A stretch of 64,000 nt of DNA. It comes from Piscicola geometra. Its lineage: Eukaryota > Annelida > Clitellata > Hirudinida > Piscicolidae. This document shows positions 12,301 through 36,253 of the stretch, piece by piece. The stretch spans positions 9,143,844 through 9,207,843 of the forward strand of contig OX030957.1 in NCBI GenBank assembly GCA_943735955.1. The letters are read 5' to 3'. Numbering within the stretch: position 1 is the first letter of the stretch; every line of letters begins with the position of its first letter. Under the pieces are notes generated by a model. The model saw only the letters and a list, made by a program, of their open reading frames with translations, had not been told where the DNA came from and searched no databases. The translations under genes and the position numbers were made by a program.

Positions 12301-13619
12301 TATATATATATATATATATAAACGCTGGGCCAATCAAACTATATGAGTATATGTTTGTATGAAGGTGGGGGTCTCCAAGCGCGGAGATCCTAAATAACAA
12401 TATTTTTTAAGATTCTTCGAATAATCCTAGCAATTCTTGCGAGTCAATTTCAGTGAGTGAAAATCTCAACCAGAATATCAACAAAGATAAAGTTTTGCGA
12501 AAATTGTCGTCAATGACTTGGCTGAACCTGAAAAAAGCATGATTCTCGCGTATTGAACAAAAGGAGTTAAATAAAATGGATAAATACTAATATATTCGTT
12601 CTTGTAAAACAGTGATATAGCTTGACAAATATGTAGGGAAGACTGTTTTAATATTTAGGGCATAAAATGAACACTACTGGTTTTCCTACCTGCCTTTTGT
12701 TAAATTATAGTATGGAAACGCTGAAATCTCAATTTTTTTATTAGTTGTGAAGCTTTGATTGCTTGCCGCCGTCACGTTATAACTTTTATGCATGTGTAAA
12801 TAAGCCCTGTAGCAGAAATAGATAGATATTTCGTTTCTTTTTAATATTTATTAGTAAGATTTTTCGAATACTTACTATTAACACACATAATTTCAAATTA
12901 GTTGCCTTCACCCATGGACTAAAAACGAACCTTTATAAAAAGCAGTTGTGGGCAAGATGGTGGAGCTCGTCATCTTGTCATCTCGTCATCTGTTCCAGAA
13001 TTTAATAAGGATAGTGAAATTGTTGAATTGGCTTAATTATTAGTTAATTATTAGATATTGAAAAACTACCGCAAGGAAAGGATGCGGTATGTCATAGATA
13101 ATTACGCAAGTTCCAGATTTTTTTATTCTAATGAGATTAAAATATATTTAATTTAATTTGATTCTTTCAAGACTTGAAAATATTCTAATACTTTTTTTAA
13201 ATATGTAACATATTTAAAATATAATTTTTTTAACTTTTTCTAGTGTTGTCATCTTGCCCCAACAACAAAATCATCTTGCTCCCGTACTAGGGCAAGATAA
13301 ATAAAATCCCATACAGTTATGGCAGCCTGTCATAAACATCATTTTCTTGATTAAATTGCCTATATTACTTTTTTATCATTTAAATGTTAAATTCACTTAT
13401 CATGAAATTCACCAAAAAATGAATTTCTTTTTCGTAGCCAACAGTCAAGTATTTTCCATCTTTTGACAACGCAATGCAGTAAATCTTAGTGCTTTTCAAT
13501 TCGAATTTTCAATTCAATTCAATTCATCTTGCAATTCTCGTATGAACTCTTGTGAACCAGTTATTAAGTCTTCAATCACAACTATAATAATAGTCATAAC
13601 AGGCCAATCACTCAATTTT
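12301..13619. other. Non-coding region 5' to the coiled-coil gene model
   Basis: No exon recognised. AT-rich; may be intron of the coiled-coil gene whose upstream exons I could not locate. Confidence 0.35.
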
Positions 13620-14114
13620 TAATTTTACAACTTGCATACAATAAAACTGTATTGCATCATCTAATTACTAATAAAAATTGAAATTATTTACTTTCGAAAG
13701 TTGAAAAAAAAGCAAAATGTTATCTCCCAATATTTTAACAATTCTTCTAGAAATCAGTTTTTCAAGTATTCTAATTGAACGAGAAAACTTTCCGAAACGA
13801 AACCAACATAAAAATGGGCATCTAAGATAGATGCATAGATATGGTGAACGGGTAGCTGAGTCTGCAACGAATCTCGGCTTGACCAATAATGAAAGGTCCT
13901 AGGTTGAAGTGCAACCAATGCTCTAGTAACCCAAAGGCGCAAATGAAAATATGCAGCCTAAGTGGCCTGGAAGCCCGTTCGGGTTATACGCCACTATAAC
14001 AATGCTCGTTATTTTTATTATTATTATATTATTATATAAAATTTAAAAAAATAATTTTTAAAGCACATAACTGTTCTATCTTTGGAACCGGTTCATCTTG
14101 AGCAACCTCCCCCT
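13620..14114 (+). repeat. Interspersed repeat, copy 2 of 3, split by a SINE
   Basis: Left part 13620-13841 and right part about 14041-14114 match the units at 1001-1315 and 55055-55373. The middle is occupied by a SINE, so this copy was in place before the SINE arrived. Confidence 0.6.
13842..14040 (+). mobile_element. tRNA-headed SINE
   Basis: The head (AACGGGTAGCTGAG... and a B-box-like GGTTGAAGTGCAACC) matches similar heads at 40666 and, inverted, near 49690. The tail reads AAGTGGCCTGGAAGCCCGTT, then CGGGTTATACGCCAC, and ends in TTATTATTATT. The same tail closes the LINE copy at 36.7-38.6 kb on its sense strand. A tRNA head plus a LINE-shared tail is the standard design of a LINE-mobilised SINE. 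Confidence 0.7.
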
Positions 14115-14278
14115 AATAGCTGTCTAAAACCAAACTATTCTTTGCTTACTTAAATATTCGTCAAAAAAAGTTTAAATTTTTTTAAAGTGGGAAGAGGGGG
14201 AAGTCCAGAGTCCAGGACCCCCCAGGATCGTCCATGCTGGTTAGGACCCCCTCAAGATTTGCAGCAGATCGCTGCCCT
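14115..14278 (+). repeat. Partial element of the CAGGGGCGGCGATC family
   Basis: Contains 'gaccccccaggatcgtccat' and ends 'cagcagatcgctgcccttg', the right terminus of the family delimited at 14320-14617, 19445-19592, 28298-31489 and 58646-58801. The left terminus is missing. A relative lies at 17907-18080. Confidence 0.6.
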
Positions 14279-14319
14279 TGATGTTGAATATTTCATAAAC
14301 TGTACAGAATTCATATTTG

Positions 14320-14617
14320 CATGGGCGGCGATCCTGGGGGTCCTGGGATCCGAAACCTCACTTTTTTCATTAAATAAAAAAAAACTATTGTTTTGATACG
14401 AGCATAATCGTCAATCATGGCATAAAAAAGAATGTTTATATAGTAATAAATTGTGAGTATGTATACTTGGCTCACTTAAATATTAGTATAAAACAGAAGA
14501 TTAAATATGCTTTTTCAAGTGGGGGGAGAGGGGATTTGACTCCAGAATCCCCCCAAGATCGTCCATGCTGGGTAGGACCCCCCCCCCCCCACGAATTGCA
14601 GCAGATCACCGCCCCTG
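14320..14617. mobile_element. hAT-type MITE, CAGGGGCGGCGATC family
   Basis: A 298-bp element bounded by near-inverted ends CATGGGCGGCGATCCTGG and ATCACCGCCCCTG. It is flanked by a perfect 8-bp direct duplication CATATTTG (14312-14319 and 14618-14625), the signature of hAT transposition. There is no coding capacity. A C homopolymer sits near 14580. Confidence 0.85.
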
Positions 14618-14747
14618 CATATTTGATTCGTAATCGTTGAAATAGTTATTTTGAATTTTCGATTAAAAAATAAAAAAGTATTCGAAAAAACAAGATTTTT
14701 TTTGTAAAGATGGTAATGATAATGCACCTCATTAGTTGTCTCGCAAT

Positions 14748-16132
14748 TAGAGGACAGACATGGACGATTTTTCATTCCCGGTCCCGTCCCGTTCCTGAAA
14801 TTTTTTTCCCGTCTCGTCCCGTTTCCGATGGGTTATCACAATTTTGAATCACGCCCCGTCCCGTTCCCGAAACCTTTTGACCCGGTCTCGACCTATTCCC
14901 GAACTTATTTTTTAAAATTCATTTTTGCTGCCGTGTTCACCAGTCCCAAACTTGCTAGTCTTAAATTGTTTAAAATTTCTTATTTGAAAGTAAAAAAATA
15001 TTCTTTTTAAAAAATTAAAAAACAAGATTTAAATTTCAAATATTCATTGAAATAAAACACGATTTAAATTTCAAATATTTATTGAAATAAAACACGATTT
15101 AAATTTCAAATATTTATTGAAATAAAAGTATTGAAGTTAGTCATTGTTTTAAGTAATTCAATTTTTTATTTTTCTCCAATAAAATAAAAAATCTTTATAA
15201 TCTTCAATTTTTGTGAGACGTAATTGTGAATATTTGTACAATTCATCCTTTTCAGAATTTTCTTCTTCGTTCATTGTTATTAATTCCTCAATAATGTAAG
15301 AAATGTGTTTTTTGACAATCTTCTTATTTTCCACAACTGCAAAACTAAAACCATAATTTGATAGTATAATTTTTAAAAAAATAATTTTTACGTTTAAAAG
15401 TAGGTCTAAATAACCATCATTTGTTTTTTTCAACGACACTGCAGCTTGGTCTGGCTGTAAAAAATGGAATTAAATTTTCTCTAATAAATTTATTGGTATT
15501 TATTTCCTTTTCTATCCCAAACTCTTTTTTCATTATTTTTCTATACCGGGGATGCAACAGACATGCTGTCATATGAATAAGATCTATGGGCATCTTTTAT
15601 TTTGTCGAAATAATCAACTGAGCAATCAACTGGAAATTAAAAATTCAAATTCAAATTGTTAATTTATAAAATAAAAATAATATAACTGACTAGTTTGATA
15701 TCATTTGACAAGTTTTCATCATCACCCATGTTTTATAATCTACATAACAACTACAAATGTAATGCTGGAGATTTTGAAATTGACAATGCAATGGTGCCTT
15801 CTTTATTCATTTCTATTGCATTTGATACCTATTTTAAGTACGGAGTATCGATGAAATAGAAATTTCCATACTTAGGAGTTTGCTGAAGAATAATTGTTAA
15901 GGAATCCAATAACTTTTGTTTCCGTTTTTTCCCGTTCCCGATTTGAAAGTTGATTCCCGTTCCTTTTTTTTCCCGTTGCCGATTTGAATGTTGATTCCTG
16001 TTCCCGTCCCAAAAACCTATTCCCGGTTCCCGACTTTTCCCGTTCCGAAATTAATTTTCCTTCTCGTTCCCGCGGGAGTCCTGCAGGTACCCGCGGGCAC
16101 ATGGTCGGATCGGGTACCCGGTCCGACCTCTA
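14748..16132. mobile_element. Non-autonomous hAT-like element with CCCGTTCCCG subterminal repeats
   Basis: About 1.4 kb. The ends are TAGAGGACAGACATGG on the left and GGTCCGACCTCTA on the right, imperfect inverted repeats. Flanks CTCGCAAT (14740-14747) and TTCGCAAT (16133-16140) match at 7 of 8 positions, fitting a hAT 8-bp duplication. Both subterminal regions are dense in CCCGTTCCCG/CCCGTCCCG motifs. Inside, a minus-strand ORF at 15158-15439 (SLKKTNDGYLDLLLN) may be a transposase remnant; I cannot align it to a known domain. Confidence 0.75.
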
Positions 16133-16470
16133 TTCGCAATGTAATTTTAATATATTGATTTTTCATTCAATGTTTTTATAGAAATTACTTTTTTTAAACG
16201 TTATCTCTTAGAAATCCTAATTATGAAGAATGTCTCGAAGTTATAGTTTTAAAGTTTATTTATTTGTATATATCTTTGAAAAATTTTTATGCAGATCCTC
16301 GTTCCTCCATTGAGATACCTCCAACCACGCCAGCCTCCAGAGAGGACCTTCAAGTTTTAGATCTGATAATAGCGCACTAGACCTCGAAATTAACAAAAAG
16401 AAACCCGTAAGATTATTGGAAAAGTTGAAGTATACAAATATATTTTTTTTTCATAAAATCAAAATCTATT
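16133..16470. other. Short non-coding stretch
   Basis: No exon with splice signals. Two in-frame pieces near 16290-16410 are too short to support. Confidence 0.35.
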
Positions 16471-16476
16471 TAAATC

Positions 16477-16482
16477 TTTATT
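16477..16482 (-). terminator. Poly(A) signal of the secreted-peptide gene
   Basis: AATAAA on the minus strand, about 90 bases past the stop codon of the peptide ORF at 16571. Confidence 0.6.
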
Positions 16483-16570
16483 CGTCAAAAAACAATGAAA
16501 ATAATATAGGAAGCATAAGTTCTAGTTTAAGTTAATTTAACCAACTTGCTTCAAAGTTTTAGTTCATTTT

Positions 16571-16789
16571 CTATTGCGTCTTTTTTTTAGCCAAACCACC
16601 GAGTAAATTTCCCACGAATGCTCCCAAATTACCAAAAAACCTCTTCTCCCTCACTGGTTCCATGTCGCTATTCTCAGCCAAGCCGTCACCACCCTCCTGC
16701 CAGGCACATCTCACCAAAGCTACGTTCAGCAACAGCAACACCAGCATCACGCTCCAAAGAATCTTCTGCTCTTTTCCTGACGAAAACAT
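16571..16789 (-). CDS. Secreted cationic amphipathic peptide precursor
   Basis: A 72-residue precursor in one exon. After the ATG at 16789, residues 1-8 are polar, residues 9-27 form a hydrophobic signal core (ILWSVMLVLLLLNVALV) and RCAW marks a likely cleavage region. An acidic propiece (residues 31-46, with GDGLAENSDMEP) follows, then a dibasic site EKR at 48-50. The predicted mature peptide is the last 22 residues, starting FFGNLGAFVGNLLGG and ending in a tri-lysine cluster and TQ. Hydrophobic residues alternate with Gly/Asn, giving a cationic amphipathic character. Signal, acidic propiece, KR site and short cationic peptide is the usual design of antimicrobial or other host-defence peptides and of some neuropeptides. 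There is no C-terminal Gly-Lys-Arg amidation signal and only one cysteine. I recognise no family. A frame open upstream of the ATG has no other ATG. Confidence 0.75.
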   Translation of the reverse strand: MFSSGKEQKILWSVMLVLLLLNVALVRCAWQEGGDGLAENSDMEPVREKRFFGNLGAFVGNLLGGLAKKKTQ

Positions 16790-16880
16790 TCTTGCTTGAG
16801 TCTTGCAGTCTGAAGGAGAGGGCAATGCTTGAGACTTTGAGGAGGCCAAGGCAGACGATACTTTCCTCGAGCTAACCAGC

Positions 16881-16890
16881 GTATTTATAG
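16881..16890 (-). promoter_or_regulatory. TATA box of the secreted-peptide gene
   Basis: Minus-strand CTATAAATAC, about 100 bases before the ATG at 16789. A start site near 16855 would give a 5' UTR of roughly 65 bases. A GATAA motif (plus strand, near 16901) lies just upstream. A strong TATA box fits an inducible or tissue-specific gene. Confidence 0.6.
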
Positions 16891-17906
16891 CACTTTTTGG
16901 ATAAGAGCATTCCGAGAATTATTTTCTGAATTATTGAACCTTATTAATTTCACATCTTGGAGGTCTTTTTATTTGATTTTCCAATGAAAATCTGGAAAAC
17001 ATGAGAAATAATCAGCGATTAAATTATCGAAAGCACGTTAATTTGAAGCAGTTGTGCATCCATTATATAGATCGCAGACGCACTAGGAGTAACTTGATGC
17101 GCTTATAGTTATTAACGATTTTTAAGCTCTTGTTAGGGTATTTGTGAATAACTTTTGAACATAAAAACTAGTCTCTAATGGATAGAAGTTTTTCAGTCGC
17201 AGTATCGGATCTCACCTGGTCCAACCACTTTATGCTGTATGTTTTAAAATGAATTTAAAACAGAAAAGGAGCGAAATCCTGTTAATAAACGTGAACTTTC
17301 GTGTTTCTGGTCGTATTCTTTTGCATGGATGTCAGTTGGAAGGTTGCTGTTGTTGGGAAGGGTGCTTGCTAAAACTCAATGTTGAAGAACTTAATAGAAT
17401 TGTGAGATTTATTTGACTTTAATAAATATAAAATTATATAGTGTATAGTGAATCGATAAAATATAATAGAATAATTTTAAGTAAAAAGTTTTAAAATACG
17501 CACTAAAAGTATTTAAGTATCAGATAAAGTCAATAAGCCTCGTAGCGACTGTTCGCTTTGATTGAAGAACTCTCCCAGCTGAATAGAAGCCAGACTTGCT
17601 AGCTTCAACGTGTTAATTAACTATACTTTGAAATAAGTACCTGAAAAAAGTTTTAACAAATATTCTTCGTACAAAATCAACAAATCAAATCAGCATATTG
17701 TCAGGTTAAAGATACTCAATATATAGATCCTTCGGACAAGTTTGCCTCCAAGTGGATATATATGAGACACTGTCTCACCAAATGTAACAGCTTCTTCGAA
17801 TTGTCGTCTACTCGTCACAACTCGATTCCCACTGAAAGGAAAGAAGATGTGCTTGGTTCTGCTGCTGCTGAGTGCCTCCGTGGCAGACCTCTCCAAAAGC
17901 GACTCT

Positions 17907-18080
17907 GATAGCTGTCTATAACAAAACTATTTTTCGCTGGTTTAAATACAGGTATCAAAAAAAGGCTTAAAATATGTTTATTAAAGTAGGGGTTCTGGAC
18001 CCTAAGACCCTTCCAGGATTGATGCCCATGCTGGGCAAGACCCTCAAAGATTTTCAGCAGATTACCGCCACTGACACCCA
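17907..18080 (+). repeat. Partial element of the CAGGGGCGGCGATC family
   Basis: Shares 'gatagctgtct' on the left and 'cagcagattaccgccactg' on the right with 14115-14278. It contains 'gggttctggaccctaagacc'. Diverged and without a clear target duplication. Confidence 0.55.
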
Positions 18081-18151
18081 CAGTACTTTCAGAGCATTGA
18101 AGAAAAATTTTCAATTTCACATTTCATTTGTTTTTCCAAATGGTCAAGCTC

Positions 18152-18930
18152 GGGGATTTGAGTCTATTGGGAAGACTTTTCCAAAGAGTCAGCGCTGCAA
18201 CAAAAAAGCTTCTTGCGGTTGCATACTTAAGTTTGTAGCTCTGTGCAACTACATCTTTTGACCTGGAAGACATGAGTCTTTCCCTCTGGGGAAGACTTGC
18301 TCTTATGACAATGCTACTCGACAAGTAATCTGGAGACTCATTAGACAGACACTTGTGCATTAACAAGATGTTTTTGTATTCAATTCTGTTTTAAACACGA
18401 AGCCAGTGGAGCTCCTTGAGAACAGGGCTGATGTGATCATACTTTCTAGCACCTGTTATGAGCCTAGCTGTAATGTTGATTACAGACTGAATTTTCTGCA
18501 GCTGCGTCATTGGCAACCCAGTAAGAATGATATTGCCATAGTCAATTCGACTGAGAACCAAAGCAGAAGCCAATGTTCTCAGTGAGTCCCTGGTCAATAA
18601 CCATCTTATGGATCGTATTTGGCGTAAAGAAGCAAAGCAGGTTTGAGTCATCTTGTTGATGTGTGTCGTCATGGTCTTTGTCGAGATAAACTCCTAGGTT
18701 TCTGACACTTTCAGAAGGAATTATCTCGTTCTGACAAATGCGAACTGGATCTTTGGTAGTGTGAACAGAGTTTCGACGGGATGAGAGCCAGATAACTTCA
18801 GTTTTGCTGGAGTTAAGTTTCAGTTGATTGGTACCCACCCAAGAAGCAATTTCGTCGATTACACCCTTTCTTGCAGATCAGCCTGATGACCTTTAATGCA
18901 ATGACCGTAAATCTGGGTGTCATCAGCATA
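18152..18930 (-). mobile_element. CR1/L2-like LINE, C-terminal RT fragment
   Basis: Minus-strand pieces MGTNQLKLNSSKTEVIWLSS, SVRNLGVYLDKD, LASALVLSRIDYGNIILTGL and HISPVLKELHWLRV are the thumb and C-terminal part of a non-LTR reverse transcriptase. The same residues occur at 37141-37887 with few differences, so both belong to one family. A small deletion near 18675 (after VYLDKD) shifts the frame, and both ends are truncated. Confidence 0.88.
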
Positions 18931-19444
18931 CTGATGAAATGGCTTGAGCTGTTTCATATTTTCATAATTGATTTGGAGAAGTTTATATTGGGTACTCTCT
19001 CAATCTTGAAACTAATTTTAAAACCTATTTCTAAAACATTTGGTCAATTTATTTTACGATTTATCAAGACATAATTTTTATAACCTAATTATCTAAATTA
19101 AATAATGAAACTATAGAGGTTGGGCTATAATTTAATGTTTTTTTAATTGCAGTGAGTTTTAATCAAGCCCTCGGCTTTTATATACTTAAAAGAATGAATT
19201 AATTTGCTAAATAAAATTAATAAAACTTATTTACCTTTTTATTCGATAAAGTTGGACGTTTTAAAAAATTCTTTAAATAAATCTTTTGATAATTTTAAAT
19301 AAAATTATATAGAAACTATTGGAGACATTTTGCCTAGAACTTGACAAAAAGTTTAATTTTAAGTTTTAACGCTAATTCAAAAATATAATTATTTTATTTA
19401 GATTATTCAAAAAGAGTTTTGAAAACAAAAAAAGGGTCACCTAT

Positions 19445-19592
19445 CAGGGGCGCGATCTGCGGTGGGGCGGGGTCTACCCAGAATGGGCGGCGATCCTGGG
19501 GGTGTCTTGAGGTCATTCACATTAAGGTGGACCCCTTACTACCATAGTGGGAGAGTCCGGACCCCAGGGCTCCCCCAGGATCACCGCTCATG
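19445..19592. mobile_element. Short hAT-type MITE, CAGGGGCGGCGATC family
   Basis: A 148-bp element starting CAGGGGCGCGATCTGCGG and ending CAGGATCACCGCTCATG. Flanks TCACCTAT (19437-19444) and TCATCTAT (19593-19600) agree at 7 of 8 positions. Confidence 0.75.
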
Positions 19593-20431
19593 TCATCTAT
19601 TGATTGCGTGGAATGAGAATAATAATAATAATAAACCAGATGATAAAGAAAAAATAATTGAGACGAATAAAAAATAAATTGAAGAAAAACTTAAAAACAG
19701 AAAAACAACAAAAAACGATAATAAAAAAAAGATTAAAAGGAAAAGTGTAAAAATTTATTTTAAGTAGATAAAAATAATCCTAATAATAATGACGATCATT
19801 ATTATAGAGGATTATAACCCGTTTGGTTAATCCTCTAATTCCTCAATCTCTTACATCCCGATTTCGATTTATATATGACGACATAAGATAACAAAAAAAT
19901 TAAAATCATAGGTTTAATAATTTTTATTTAATACATATAACTCCGCTAAACTAAATAGGATATTATTATTGGATAAAGAATAAAAAAGACAAATTTATCA
20001 TTTCATTGGACAGAGACCCTTCTGGTCTTCTTTTGGCTATGTGTCTGTTATCAAGATTTCAAACCATTTTTCTTTTAGAACTATTTAAAAATCCGTGCAT
20101 AACACTTGATGAAGTCCCGTAACATTAACAAGGCTATGGATTCCTCTGCTACTAAGCATTCAAAGCTTACAACAAACACTGCTGTTATAACGACGCTAAA
20201 AAGAGGCGTGTAATTTCACGCCTGGCTGAACAAGCACGATCACCTCGAATGCAGCTTAGGATATTAAAACACTGACACATAGTAAGCTGAAGTTTCGGTT
20301 ACGAGCGCACAAGACAGACTTTAGAAAACTTTTCAACAACTTATTCGAAGGTATTACATTTCTTTGATTCTTTTGAAGTTAATTCCATCTCAAAAATAAA
20401 TTTAATTTAAAAGAAGCTCATTCAAACTCAG
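19593..20431. other. Non-coding region upstream of the small two-exon gene
   Basis: AT-rich with no exon recognised. The last 100 to 200 bases should hold the 5' UTR and promoter of the gene starting at 20432; no clear TATA box is visible. Confidence 0.35.
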
Positions 20432-21127
20432 ATGGGCAAAAAGAAGTCAAAGAAGAGCCGTAAACGTGATCCGTCGACTTCGTCAAGCGACAGCAGTGAT
20501 GAGGTTGTGAGGGGTTGGAAATTGTTATAATCTACTTTACATAGTTGAAAATAGTTTATGAGTAGTTGGACGAGCAATTAAGGCTTAACAGCATCTTCGG
20601 TGTAATCCATGAAATGTTTACTCATATTAAACATGTATGAGTGCAACACAATTAATCTATTACTGTAGTATCACATTTTATTAACAGCATATTTGAAAAA
20701 ACATTTAATTTCACCACTTTGACTGCAACCGCGCCAACAGGAAGTGGTGACCTCAAGAGTAGTGAAGAGGCTACCGAGTTCAAGCCCAGCTGACATTAAA
20801 GCAGCCAGGCCTTGGCCGCAAGCCTGGACTCCACCAATTGTCCAATCGGCACCAATGATTCTTCCCCAAATGCCTCAATTGATGATACAGCCAAGGAGTC
20901 AGATGTACCTCGTAAGGGAGGAACAGCCTATGTACATGGTGAGAGAAGAAGAGCCCATGTACATGCTACAAGAACAGCAACAGCAGCCCATGAGGATGAT
21001 GATGATGATTCCACCGCCACAACAACAAACCTACGTGCAGCAGTTGCCCCAGCCACAGCCTGTACAGGCACCCATCATCATTAGGCAACAGCAACAACCA
21101 CGCTATCCTGAAATGCCGTGGTATTGA
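20432..21127 (+). CDS. Small Lys/Ser-rich N-terminus, Met/Gln/Pro-rich protein
   Basis: Two exons, 20432-20503 and 20741-21127, joined in phase 0, giving 152 residues. Exon 1 encodes a basic then Ser/Asp-rich head (MGKKKSKKSRKRDPSTSSS, then DSSDE) before a GTTGTG donor. Exon 2 follows a GCGCCAACAG acceptor and continues EVVTSRVVKRLPSSSPADIK. It then has a repeated motif of the form MYLVREEQP / MYMVREEEP / MYMLQEQQQQP, a Met run and a Gln/Pro-rich tail ending YPEMPWY. The head resembles a nuclear localisation signal; the rest looks disordered. I recognise no family. The clean splice sites and biased composition favour a real gene. Confidence 0.6.
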
Positions 21128-21570
21128 ATGGACAAGCGTGGGTTGAGTTCGCTGGCTAACTCACTATCACTGAGACTCTTCATGATTATCTACCTACTTG
21201 CAATTATAATTTTTAAGGCTGACATAATAATGGCTAAATTAGAAATTAATTAACCATTTTGGTTATTCAACTTGGAAATCATAAATATTTCACACCAGAA
21301 AAACCTCAAACTGATAACCTTTTATAAATACATTTGCATCCACTGTGTTCAATTAATTTGAAAATAAAATAGCTAATTAAATTAGTACTTAGATTTCTTT
21401 AATATGGCTCTACCGGTGCTTCTTCTCAAAAGGATCTGATTATCACAGATTCTACTGTGATAATCTATTTTCGACACTTCTTGTCATATCATTCTTAACT
21501 AACCATTTATTGTTTAAATAATAAAGACACGCCTCACTTTGAACTTGATTAAATCTTTGAATTGATTCTC

Positions 21571-21652
21571 ATGACATCTCAGCAAGCTTTGAAGAAGTTT
21601 GGAGGATCAGTAAAAGCATCAAAATTTAAAACTAAACAAGCAAAACGCCAAG
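21571..21652 (+). CDS. Possible first coding exon of a basic protein
   Basis: ATG at 21571 opens a 27-residue basic peptide (MTSQQALKKFGGSVKASKFK, then TKQAKRQ) that ends at a good donor CAAG|GTAAAT. No following plus-strand exon was found, and ZWILCH lies on the opposite strand from 21734. It may be the start of a gene whose next exons sit inside ZWILCH introns, or it may be chance. Confidence 0.3.
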
Positions 21653-21733
21653 GTAAATTTATTTTTATTCCCTAAATATAAATAAAACAATAATTGTTAT
21701 TATTATGAGTCAAAGATGATTGTTATTGGAGCA

Positions 21734-35618
<13,885 letters not shown>

Positions 35619-36253
35619 CTGTAAATTAGGTGAATTCTAATAAACTTTATTATTAAATAAAGTTTATTGAATTAATAATAAATCAATTATTTATTAAGTA
35701 AACTTAGTGTTTTTGATGTGTTCTAATTTTTTTATAACATTTAAAATTACAAACCTCAAAAATACTTGTTGACTTTGATAGAAGACACCTCAAAATTTTT
35801 ATGATTAAATGTAATATATGAAATATTACTTACTAATAATTATTAATAGTCGATTATTAATAATTAATATATGTAATTCTAAAACTTTCCGACTGAAAGT
35901 ATTAAAAATGTAATTTTACAAACTTTTCATAAGCATCTAAAAAATGTATTCGTCTTTCCCTTTGATTATAAGACATTTCAAAAACAATTTTATAATTTAT
36001 AAATTATAGTTAAACAAATAATTCGTTACGAATTCCTCACAAGTTTAAAGTGAGCGGTTTCTAAACAGGGTGGTGCCCAATATATCTCGCCTAATATAAA
36101 TAAAATTCTGACTTTTTACAATAGTAAAACATAATTAAAAATAATTGAAGTTTTTTTGACATATTTTATTTTTTTACTAACGTGAGTTTTAATTTATATG
36201 AGAAAACTTGTTTATAACTTATAATTTTATAAAATTTTGAACTTATTAATTAC
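35619..36253. other. Region upstream of the first recognised ZWILCH exon
   Basis: Very AT-rich. The start exon and promoter of ZWILCH are expected here or beyond the nearby MITE, but I could not identify them. Confidence 0.35.

Noticed and set aside
16847..16849. Upstream TTG start for the secreted peptide (20 more residues)
   Set aside because: Not an ATG; starting at 16789 places the hydrophobic core at the N-terminus as a signal peptide requires.
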